Assembly (NCBI GenBank): GCA_033439765.1
Contig: JAULSN010000003.1
Span: 1,240,001 to 1,304,000 of the forward strand
Source: Lasiosphaeria ovina
Lineage: Eukaryota > Ascomycota > Sordariomycetes > Sordariales > Lasiosphaeriaceae
Direction of reading: 5' to 3'
Length of the DNA stretch: 64,000 nucleotides
Shown here one piece after another: positions 33,682-44,030 of the stretch (positions are counted from its first letter, which is position 1; each line of letters begins with the position of its first letter). A program made the translations under genes and the position numbers. Under the pieces are notes generated by a model. It searched no databases. It was given only the letters and a program-made list of their open reading frames with translations, and was not told the origin of the DNA.

Positions 33682-35718
33682 ATGTATTTGTCCTCGGCCA
33701 TCGGGGCGCTGGGCCTCGTGGCCCCCGTTGTCCTCGCAGCTCCGTCTCCGCCACTGGTTGAGAAGCGGGCCTGCACGTTCGACTCGTTGACCAACCCGAC
33801 TTGCTGGGACGGAACCTTTGACCTCAACACAAACTACTACGACAGCTGGCCGAGCGTTGGCGGACACCAGGAGTACACATTCCACATAACAAACATCACC
33901 ATGGCCCCGGACGGCATCAACCGGACAGTGCTTGCAATCAACGGGCAAGTTCCTGGGCCTACAATCTTCGCCAACTGGGGCGATACCGTCGGTTAGTATA
34001 CCCAGAAGAAGTCAGGAGCTGTTTACTCGTTCGAACTGAGCTAACGTGTGTCTGGGTAGCGGTGACTGTCATCAACGAGCTGGAGGATGCCGGGACAAGC
34101 ATCCATTTTCATGGCGTCCGACAAAAGGATACTAACACTCAGGACGGCGCCGTATCCATCACCCAATGCCCCATTCCAGGAGGCAAAACCAGCATGACTT
34201 ATAAGTGGACCGCAACCCAGTATGGAACGTCGTGGTATCATGGGCATTATGGGCTTCAAGCATGGTGAGTCAGCCACACTAAAGGTGCCGGGCACCAGAC
34301 ACTCGGAACTGACATGATTATGACACAGGGATGGCCTGTTTGGCCCAATCGTTATTGCAGGCCCGGCCTCGTCGGCATACAAGAACGATCTTGGAACTCT
34401 CATGCTCTCGGACTGGACTCACAAGACTGCCGAATACCTGGAAAGCGACGCGGCCGTCAACGGCGGCGAAAATATAGACAACGGGCTCATCAACGGCACA
34501 AACATCTTCATAGACCCAACTACGAATATCCAAACCGGCAAGCGCTTCGAATTCGTCTTCCAGCCCAATGAGAGTCACCGGATCCGATTGATCAACACGG
34601 CCATGGACCAACACTTCAAGGTCGCACTCGACGGGCATGAGATGGAAGTCATTGCGGCCGACTTTGTCCCCATCAAGCCTTTCAAGACGAAAATCCTGAA
34701 CATTGGAATTGGGCAGCGGTACGATGTCATCATCACAGCCGACCAGACACCGGGAAATTTCTGGCTTCGCGCCAATGTTCAAACCAATTGCGGCCAGCGT
34801 GCAGCTACCTTCACAGATATAAGGGCTATCGTGCGATACAATTCCCCTGGGGTCAATGGCACGGCGGATCCGCCCGAGGCAACCCCGCCAGCGTTCGACG
34901 TAGATTGCACCGACATGCCCATGGCAAACCTGGAGCCGTTCGTTGCGATCAATCTCAACATCACGGGCAACTTGACGTTCGACCAGACTATCACCTTCAA
35001 TCAAGACTTCAACAACCCCAACCCCGTCATAAACTGGGAAATCAAGGACGGGATTCATTTCTTGTCCCACTGGGAGAACCCAAGTAAGTTTCCATCACCA
35101 AGCAAAAGAAGCATGACTGGTTTGGATGCAGAACCGCTAACATGACATGAATCTTGCAGCTCTTCTTCAGCTGGCAGGCCCGGGAAACGTGACCTTTCCT
35201 GATGAGCAACAGGTCCTCGAGGTCAACGGGGTAGACAAGATGCAATTCGTGCTGATCCAGACCGACTCAGGCGGGGTAAGTGCAGACCAATATCCATCTC
35301 TCATCAATCTAGTCTATTAGTTCGTGGCATCTTTGACTGACTCGTATATGCAACCCTACAACAGGACCACCCGATCCACCTGCACGGCCACGACTTCTGG
35401 ATTGTCGACCAGAGCAACACGACGAAGTTCGACCCCTCGACCTTCGTGCCCAACACGATCAACCCGCCGCGGCGCGACGTCGCCCTGCTGAACGGGTCCG
35501 GCCACCTCGTCATCGCCTTTAAGGCCGACAACCCGGGCGCCTGGCTCCTGCACTGCCACATCGCCTGGCACGTCAACCGCGGCATGGCGCTGACATTCCT
35601 GGAGAACAGGGCCGACATCTTCAAGCCGGGCGACTCGGATGCGGTGGGCAAGAACTGCGACGCTTGGAAGGCATTCGCAAAGGATAAGGGTATCATCCAG
35701 ACCGACACGGGAGTGTGA
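33682..35718 (+). CDS. Secreted asco-type laccase, multicopper oxidase (579 aa, 5 exons)
   Basis: Join 33682-33991, 34060-34264, 34329-35083, 35160-35275, 35365-35718. The four introns are 64-89 nt with good signals, and the total is exactly 580 codons. The enzyme should oxidise phenols and related compounds, reducing O2 to water. A signal peptide (MYLSSAIGALGLVAPVVLA) is followed by a possible Kex2-type KR site. All four copper motifs are present: HFHG (119-122), WYHGH (162-166), HPIHLHGHDF (from 464) and HCHIAWH (525-531). The T1 axial position, ten residues after Cys526, is Met536, where most fungal laccases have Leu or Phe. The protein ends DTGV, a variant of the DSGL/V/I C-terminal plug of asco-laccases. 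Possible roles are lignin or phenolic breakdown, pigment formation or detoxification. It stands alone, not in a cluster. Confidence 0.96.
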
Positions 35719-36740
35719 GACACTCGTCAAGGGATATGGAAAAGAGAGCTTTTGGGGGGCAAATAACTTGAGTGACAGTATCATTATCTTCTTTATTTTT
35801 TCCTCTTTTTGTTCATTTGGGCTTTACTGGTCGGTACAGAGGGAAACCATGAACACGGGAAGGGTGGCAAGGAAATCATAGAAGGTTTGGGTGTATTTGG
35901 AATGGAGGGGGAGGGAAAACAAAGGATGCATGCATATAGAAGATGAAAATATAGCGCCAGACACCGGGCAGGGTCCACTCCCAACACAGCCGCCGCTGAC
36001 GCCTCGGCTTCCGTTTACACTGTCCTTGATGTACGAATCACTAGAGTCCAGCAGGCTGTTGGCGCGGCACGCAGGCCCTGCGTCGCTATGACAAATTGCA
36101 AGAAATATCCGCACATGACTTGACTCAAGCTGGGTCGCAGAGAAGATAAAGTAGAAAGAACTTTGGGGGCGACACGGCTGAGTACGAGTGCGGCGCGGTA
36201 AGTGTGGACGACACGGAGCTGAAAGCAGCGCGGAGCTCCGGAGGTCCTTGGCTTCCTTGCAAGGCTGTTGACTCGCGCCTTGCCGCTCAGCTTCCTGGAC
36301 GTAATATCAGAGCATGATATCACCCCCCCGGGCCCATTCATTGATAACTTCCCAGGGTTCGCAGAGACTTGTCCGGGCTGGCCCTGGGCCGAGGGATTTG
36401 GTCCTACAGGCGGGTGTTGACCAATGACGGTCGCGCAACAGGTCACGACACCACCCGCCAAAATATATTAAATCATATAAATATTATCCCAAAACACCTG
36501 CTCGAGTGGATTACCCCGTCCCAACCCCGCATCACGCTGTCCGCACTGGTGTTTCTGCACGTCGTCGAGGTGCTCCTTGCTAGCCCTGATGGCTGGAATT
36601 ACTACTTGAAGTCCTGGCCTCGCCCAACATAAGAGGCAGAGGATGGACGTAACCTGAAGACCATCATCCAACGCCGAGCCCAGACCTGTCACAATCTTTC
36701 ATCCAGACCCCTAGCAAGAAGAGCACCGGCCAATCCCAAA
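35719..36740. other. Intergenic region between the laccase and secreted-protein genes
   Basis: It contains the laccase 3' untranslated region and the promoter of the next gene. An AT-rich word (AAATATATTAAATCATATAAATATT) near 36460-36484 could be the core promoter, about 260 bp before the ATG. No gene seen. Confidence 0.45.
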
Positions 36741-37575
36741 ATGGGCATCAATCACATTCTCTCGCTCTCCACATTCCTCGCTCTTTTCGGCGGCTCCCAC
36801 GCAGCCAACATTGGTCGCCAGACAGGGCTAGGCCAGCTTGGACAAGAATTCGACTTGTACGCCTGGGGGAACGGCATACCTGGGCTTCCGGTGTTTTACG
36901 CCGACGGTGAGTTTTCATTCTCTCGGCCGACTACATACATGCACCAACAAAAAGTTCGCATGTCTGACTGGTGCCATCGTGACAATACTAGGAGCCGCGG
37001 TATCTACCGACCTCGCTACAGCCAACACCCTGGACAACCTCGTGCCTGTTTCCTGTGAGTAGAAACCAACATCAGCCCGTCCTGGTCAACGCCAATCTTC
37101 TAAACCAATCACGCACACAGTCACCATCGTCCCGCGGACGGCCGGCGCCGTCGACAAGGGCTACAGCTTCTCGGCAGCGCCGAACCAGGCGGCGCGCGTC
37201 ACCAACAGCGCCGCACAAGCACCGCCATTCAACAAGGCCACACTATTCGTCGGCGGGCGCTCAGCGTCGGCGCAGCAGCACGCAGTGGGGTTCGTGGCCG
37301 ACGGGGCGCGCGTGCCCGAAGACGTGCGCACGGGCGGGTTCAAGCTCGACGCGCGCAGCTTCCGCGTCGTCGAGGACAGCGGGCTCGTGCACATGTCGCT
37401 GTACTGCGCGTTCCCTTCTGCCGCCATTCCGGGGTTGTGGGACCTGCGGTGGAACGTGTCCAACCAGACGCCCGAGACGAGCAGCGGCGTGCCCGTCTCG
37501 CTCAAGGCCACGCCGTATCCTGCTAATACCCCGCCGTCGCATAACCTCGACACGGTGTGTCTGACGATGCAATAG
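36741..37575 (+). CDS. Small secreted protein of unknown function (227 aa, 3 exons)
   Basis: Join 36741-36906, 36992-37054, 37121-37575, with introns of 85 and 66 nt (GTGAGT donors, CTAG and CAG acceptors). The joins read FYADG-AAVSTD and PVS-FTIVPR. A clear signal peptide (MGINHILSLSTFLALFGGSHA) precedes a domain starting with EFDLYAWGNGIPGLPVFYADG, a motif I associate with a family of uncharacterised ascomycete secreted proteins. Later segments (HAVGFVADG, FRVVEDSGLVHMSLYCAFP, LWDLRWNVSNQT) are beta-rich, and just a few cysteines are present in the mature protein (YCAF and VCLTM near the end, plausibly one disulfide). The middle exon is only 63 nt. The function is unknown; the protein is probably extracellular or cell-wall-associated. 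Confidence 0.88.
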
Positions 37576-39014
37576 AGAATGGTGGGGCGGTTGATGGGTG
37601 GTGGCGGTTGTTTTTGTTGGTCGGTGCGTGCGATTTGTGTTTGACTCCATTGGATTCTTCCTCTTTTCTCGAGGTTGAGTTGAAGTTGGGGACTTGGAGT
37701 TTCCGGACAGGAACAGGGAAGGAACACACATCCGGATTTACAGTCCAATCCCTGAATGTTTGCTAGCGTGGTACAGTACCTAGATGCTTACAGAGCAAAT
37801 ACAACAGCTAGGAAAAGCCTTTGATAGGTATTTCTAGGACAGAAAAATGCCTCCAAGATTCTGAAATAGGGATCGCAATGACGGTTGACTCCCTCAGAGG
37901 GGATCCTTCAGGGCGAGCCATAAGTTATTAAGGCCATTTTAATCTTAAAAAGTTCCCCACTAATAAATATTCAGTGATTGTATTGTACCAGGTCGGATTT
38001 CTTTCTTACGTATTATCGTATAGAATATGCTGGCCGTTAATAGGCAACTACATTCCTGGTGGGGAATGGGGCTCTGGGCAGTCAAGTGCCCTGGTATCAC
38101 ACCAGCTCCAGCAGAAACACTACATCATCAAAAAAGCACTCGTATGAGAATGAGGCGACCAGTTGCTGTATATGTTCGAGGGTCGGTATTGTACTCGTAT
38201 TGCGGCGAATGAAAGAGAGAAGAAAGAGGAATGGGGGCAGCCTGATAAGATACGTTCTTATAATCTAATTAACCCCTGAATGTTCATTGGCGTGGTAATT
38301 TCTAAGGTCCAAATGGCATTAGCATCTTACGACTCGCCGTAAAGGTTTTCGCTAAGAGAGGTAATAGCTATTTGAATCCCCATTTTAGAATCCAAAGGGC
38401 CTATTCCTTCTCTAGAAATACCTATTAAGACCTCCCCTAGCCGGTTCAATTGTTCTTTTCTTTTCCTTCTTACCAGTAAGGAAGATGCGGAGAACATGAA
38501 GATATGGTCGACCTACAATGGTCTCTCATTAATTATCATTACGTCTTTGGCGGTGCTGCCAATCCACCGGAGCTCTCACGATAGCGATAACGGCTCAGAC
38601 TGCGGCGCTTTATAGGTTGATCCACATGATGATAGCAACTCCCGTAGCCACCACTTCTCCTAGCGAGCAGCCCGAACTCGCGCAGCCGAAAGATACTATG
38701 GCAGGTTAGAAACCAGCCAGTATTGTGAAGGCAGTGATGCCGAAAAATAGAAGAAGGATGATCAAATGGGAGCTAGCTGTGTGCCGTTGGCATGTGCACA
38801 GCTGACGTTAATTATCTGATGATGTAACACTCGGATTGCGAGAACTGATAGACACTGTTCTGCAGCGCCCTGGAGGATTGGACTATAATATGGACTGAGT
38901 AGGAGCGTGGACTCTGGAGGGAAGGAGCATCCAACATCTTCTTTTCCTGGCCACCTGTTCTAGCTTGCTCTGGTAGAGCGACCCCAGTTAAAGTTTTCAG
39001 CCAATTCCACTGAA
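37576..39014. other. 1.4 kb AT-rich intergenic island
   Basis: The interval lies between convergent genes. It has visibly lower GC than the flanking coding DNA, and its core is occupied by the degraded repeat described separately. No protein-coding frame longer than about 70 codons looks real. Confidence 0.55.
37747..38430. repeat. Degraded repeat with direct and inverted copies
   Basis: A 27-bp word starting AATCCCTGAATGTT at 37747 recurs in direct orientation at about 38270 with five differences, all transitions. A ~59-bp segment around 37820-37878 (containing TAGGTATTTCTAG and GATTCTGAAATAGGGAT) recurs inverted around 38371-38430, and most of its differences are C/T or G/A changes. This looks like the remains of a small transposon, or of nested copies, damaged by repeat-induced point mutation or ordinary decay. 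The borders are uncertain. Confidence 0.55.
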
Positions 39015-42000
39015 TTACCTTCTGCTGCCGTACTGTATCGCGACCGACGGAACAGAGCGGCCTACTGCATACCCGTCTGGAAATAGTACAATGGTCTTGT
39101 CTTTTTTGTTGAGTCCAACAGCAGGGTCTAGCCCTGTTTTCGCGCTTGGGCCCTGCATGAAGGCGAAGTGCTTGAAAGCTTTGTCAAGCTCGGCATGCTC
39201 GTCACAGCCTGGCTTTCTCGTCGCCATAACGAACTGCAGCACAGCATGCTTGATCAAGAACTCGTATTCGTTCGCAATGGCGAGTTTCTCGGGGATGGGC
39301 GAGCCAGCCTCGACCAGCAACTCGACCATCTGCCTCCACCGCTCCACCATCCACGCCTGGTCCCGGAGGTTCTGCTTCTCGACTTCGGACTGATCCCAGC
39401 CCCGTCGCAGTAGCCCCGCCTCGAGCCCATCAGACTGCCCTTCCCGGAAGTGAATTTTATACTCGGCCATCATGAGCGGAGTGAAGCCCATGGCATCTTG
39501 GGCGGCCAAATCGCACTGCCCAAATTCCAGCAGTGTGAGGAAGCTGGGCATGTCGCTGTGGAAGACGGCGAGGTGCAGCGCTGTTTGTTTCAGTTTCTCG
39601 TCGCGCGCCCGAACCAGCTTGTCCATCACGGGGAGGAATATGTCGGGGCACGACTGGACAAGTATGCGGATGAGCGAAAACTGCTGGTCGCCCTTGAGAT
39701 GCACGTCTGGGCATTGAACGGCACGGTGCATGACACTGAAGCCTTCGCCCTGCTCACGGCAGCAAAAAAGACTGGCACCCCTTTCCAGGAGGAGGATGGC
39801 GGCATCTCGCATGGCGAACGACGACGCTGCCACGTTCAACGCCGTGCCTGTCTTGCCCAGATCTCTGTCAATGTCCCAACCGTGCTCGAGCAGGAACTTG
39901 ATTGCGCGCGTCGCGTTCTCCTGTGCTGCGCAGTGTAGTGCCGACATGGAGTCCTTCTGGAATTCTATACACTGGTGTACGGGTTTGTGTTAGCTGCGTA
40001 CCAGCCACATGTCTGAGGGGCAAGATGCGAAATGAGTCAACGTGTGACCAACCATGTTTTTGAGATCGTCATTCCCTGCGTCCTCAATCAAGACTTTCCA
40101 GAGCACCTCCAAGCAATCCACCGCATCTTGTTCCGCCGCAATGAAGAACAGGAAGGGGGCCAAGAATTCCAGGACCGGAGACATGCTTGACGAATTCAGT
40201 CGCGGCAAGACAACGGAGAATAGGCCGTCAAAATCAGACGACACGCATGTCTCGAGAACCTGAATCACGTAACCCAAGTCAATTTCTTGGTCTCTGTTCG
40301 CAAACCCAGCCAGGGCTGCATGCGAAGTCGCGGTGCTGGACTTTTGTATCTTGCAACTCCCAAGGGCCGCCCGCAGCCAAAGCTCTACCTCCCAGTTCGG
40401 CCCTTGGTGAAGCGTGGTGTCGTGGGAGGGCAGGCCTATCTGGCGCAGTTCTTGTATGGACAACTTCCTGGGCCCAAGGCCGTGTCGCTTCCACACTCTC
40501 CAGACGTACGGATTTTCGGCGGGGATGCATACATGATTGAGCTTCATATGGGCCAGTTCAAGCACGTCTTTGTCGGGAAAAACATCGAGAATTTCGGACA
40601 GCGTCTTGTCTAGCGCCTCTTCATAGGAGGCTCCATGAGCGAGAACCCGACTGAATGGTGCCATGTCAGACGGCATTACGAGGCAGACACTAGCCAGGTT
40701 AATGATTGAGACATTCATGGGGGCGGGTATCTGTCGGCACGTGAAGCGGACCTTGTCGGAAGTACCTGGGACCTTCAGCAACACGTTCACAATCTCGTGG
40801 AAGTAGAGGCTTGTGGCGAAGTGCAGTGGCGTGAGCGAATACGTCTGATACGCAAACGCAAGAGTTGCCTCTTGGAACGGGTCGGCTCCAAGTTTAAGCA
40901 GCGTCTTGACCGCCTGGGAGCTTCTCATGGCGACAGCATAGTGGAGAGGAGTGCAGCCGGCCTGCAGGTTGATGGCGTGTTCTGGAAGATCAAGAAACCC
41001 CGTCGTCCGCGCGTCAATATTAGCGCCGTTTGACAGCAGACGTGCTGTAAGCACCGCCATGTCTTCGTCGTCAAAAAAGCTGAGCCAGTGCAGAGCCGTG
41101 ATGCCATCGTCGTCCGCCAGTCGTGCGTCAGCACCACAACTCAGCAGGTACTTGGCGGCAAGGAGCTGGCCGCACCGACAAGCCGCGATGAGTGCAGTTT
41201 CCCCCACGGGCCCAGGCAGGTCGATAACATCTGTTCCTTCAGTTTTGAGGGCGGCCTTTACGCATTGCAACACTCTCGCCTGGCCTTTGAAGCTGCTGTC
41301 TCCGCCTACAAAGTTGACCGCTAATCGAAGTAGCGTTGGCTCTTGCAAGGTTTTCCGGGTAGTTGATCTCGAGTTAACGACAGTGACGAAGCTATCGAGC
41401 CTCTCCCAGGTATCTGGGGCTTCTGTCACAGCCTTTCGGAACCGGGAAAGAGTCTCGGTTGTTTTGTCCAACGTCTGCTGGATTTCTGCATCACCTTCGA
41501 CCGACTTTAGCGACATCGAGACAGCCCCCAAAAAAGATTTTATAGCGCCTTCCACTATGTTCTCGCGAGCATCTCGAGGGTCCTGTGGATCTGTGTCTGC
41601 CGGCGGGTGTAGACTGAAAGAACGTCGCGAGGAGATGGACTGGACAAGGTCGGAATGGCTCTGTTTTGAAGGTAGCATCATCTCATCGAACCCGGGCGCG
41701 GATAACGGCAGGAAGGGGTTCGGGGTGCCACGGTTGATGGTGATCATCAACCCGCTTGACTCTGGAGATCTCGCCCCGGTCAGGACCTTGATCCGTCGTA
41801 CGCGCTCTGTGTACGGCGGCGGGCTCTCGCCGGCATATGACAACGAGCTCTGGAGACGCCATCGTAACGCCTCCTGCATTCCAGCAAACGACGAATTCCC
41901 ACGCTCGTCGTCGGGACGCAGGGCACGCACTAGCCAGGGGACTGTCATTCTGTACAGCCAGTTACCTTGTATTTCTAACCGAAGCAGAATATCCAATGCC

Positions 42001-43564
42001 GAGTCTAGACTCCGCGAGGTCCCCAGTCCCAGGGCAAAGCAGGACGCCTGCAGTGCAAGCGCTGCTTCGGAACCGCTGTCGGCATTTTTCGCTAACTCTT
42101 GAAATATCTGGCGCATCAGAGGCTGGGCAAATCTGGCTTCCACGTAAATGCCTACGGCGTGGGCAAACTAGATCAAGGCTGTATTAGAGCGACTCCATAA
42201 CAATTTCGGTTCCAAAGTTTTCTTTCCCTACCTCGCTGATCGACCCGTAAAGGGGGCGGAGGGGTGCCGTCGAAGTCCGGGTGGACTGAGAACTAAGAGT
42301 AAACCAGCGTCAGGAACCATTACACAGCGCTCGAATCTCATTTCTCTTACGCTTCCTCGAGTGAGCCAGCCGCACTCGTCTCGCGTAGCTTGGTCAAGAC
42401 GTCCAGTGCGGTTGCTCGAGCATCCGGGTTTTCTTCCAAACACATGCCAATACATTCGGATATCGATGACAATCTCTCCAGTCCCAGAGGACTGAGCTGA
42501 GCCAGGCGGGCTGGTTCCAAGACATGTGCCACGTCAAATGATGGGCGGTCCAAGACAGGGTCCGTCTCGGTTTCCAGTGGCCAGCTAATTTGATGCAGCG
42601 AAGCCTTCAAGCTCGCCCAGAAATCGCCGCCGTTCATGACCAAATCTACCAGAATGGTACCAAGACTAAAGACATCGCAAGCATAGTAGTTTGAAGCGTC
42701 AAGGCCCGACTCACCCAGGTGTGAGGACTTGCCGTTGGTCACCACCTCCCTCTCCCATTGGCACACTTCAGGGATGACAAATGGCCGGGTCCCGGTGTAT
42801 CTCGGGAGATTCCTGATACTGTCGCCCTGATAATCTGCCATGACAACAGAGTGGCTAAAGTCGGAGAGCTTCGCAGAAATTGCACCATCCTCGGCGCTCT
42901 GGAAGAGCAGGATATTGGCAGGCTTCAGGTCTCCTTGGACGACTCCGCAGCTGTGAAGCTCATGCAGGCCGTTGGTAACATCTCTCGCCATGCTGAGAAT
43001 GAGGTCGTCGCTAAGCGTTTGGCTGTCCCGTTTCAGTGATGCAAAGAGGTGGTGCAGGGTGGGCACGTCATGCTGAGCTAGGGGTAGAACCAAGCACGGC
43101 GATAGACCACGCTGGCCATGCGAATCCTCGATCGGCTCCCAGAAGTACCCTAGAGCAGTGGTGACGTTCCGCGCCGTCTTCAGGGCTCTGTGCGACATGA
43201 CGCGGATATCCATATATGCCGTTTGCATCCACGACTCGAGGGAGACGTCCTGGTCGAACCACGACCCCTTGAGCCGCTTTTGCTTCACGGCAGCCGGCTG
43301 CTCCTCTCGCGCCAGCCTCGTTGAGCCATGGACCAAGACTTTGTAGACGGTGCACGTCGCTCCTTCGCCGACAAGGATCCGCGTGTCTCTGATCTCGGAC
43401 TTCGAGAACTGGTAGACGCTGTTCTGCAGCGCCGTGGAGGCAAAGGCGAGCGTGAGCGATGCCCGGGCAAGGCTGTCGCCAGACCCATGCCTGTGGCGTG
43501 CAGACTGAACAGAGTTGATAACCGACGACGCCGGCAAGCTCGTGCAGCTTTGCGAGTCGGACAT
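39015..43564 (-). CDS. Protein kinase-ankyrin repeat fusion protein (1448 aa, 4 exons)
   Basis: Join on the minus strand 43564-42351, 42292-42232, 42167-40053, 39971-39015. The introns are 58, 64 and 81 nt, and the phases fit to exactly 1449 codons with the stop. The short second exon (61 nt, reading ASQSTRTSTAPLRPLYGSIS) links what would otherwise look like separate kinase and ankyrin genes. The kinase domain has the Gly loop VGEGATCTVY (66-74), Lys94 in AAVKQ, the catalytic loop QGDLKPANILL (Asp212), DFS (235-237) instead of DFG, and IPE (264-266). The kinase is probably active but divergent (QGD for HRD). A helical Sel1/TPR-like stretch follows (SEAALALQASCFALGLGT), then ankyrin repeats (TPLHYAVAMRSSQAVKTLL, TPLHFATSLYFHEI, SALHCAAQENATRAIKFLL, TALHLAVFHSDMPSFLTLL). 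It is divergent from the HeLo-pseudokinase gene, with 466 bp shared. A sensing/signalling role is inferred. Confidence 0.9.
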
Positions 43565-44030
43565 GGTTTGATATAATTAGGTCTACAGGCCTAGATAGGC
43601 GCCCGCGATCGAATCAGAAACTCGACGAGATATCAGGCCAAAATCGAAGACTTGTCAGTCGTTGGATGTGAGCATCTGACCTGGAGGTTTCCAGAGGGTT
43701 TCTGAATGGGGCGGAGGAGGACAAGAACTTGGACTTTGATCAAAGTCGAAGGTGAAGGCGAGGCTCTGTGAGCCCCTCAAGTCCCCAGCCCCTCGCCAGG
43801 GGACAGCTGCATGATGCTCAGCCGCAACGCGTTTATTTTCCATTGGGGCGGGAATTCTCCACACGAGCACAGCCCATTCCACCTCCTGCAATGTTGCCTG
43901 TTTTTTTGCAACTTCTCCCCCTTTGGCTGTTGCTCCAACTGCAGCCAGCAAACCTCTGGAACCAAGTCGTTGACTATCCAAATGCAGCATCCTCGGCCTC
44001 CGCTTGAGTGCCCGGCAACGCAAAGCAGCC
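43565..44030. promoter_or_regulatory. Shared bidirectional promoter, kinase-ankyrin / HeLo-pseudokinase
   Basis: These 466 bp separate the start codons of two divergently transcribed genes, so both promoters must lie here or overlap into the genes. I see no clear TATA box. The arrangement would allow co-regulation. Confidence 0.6.
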
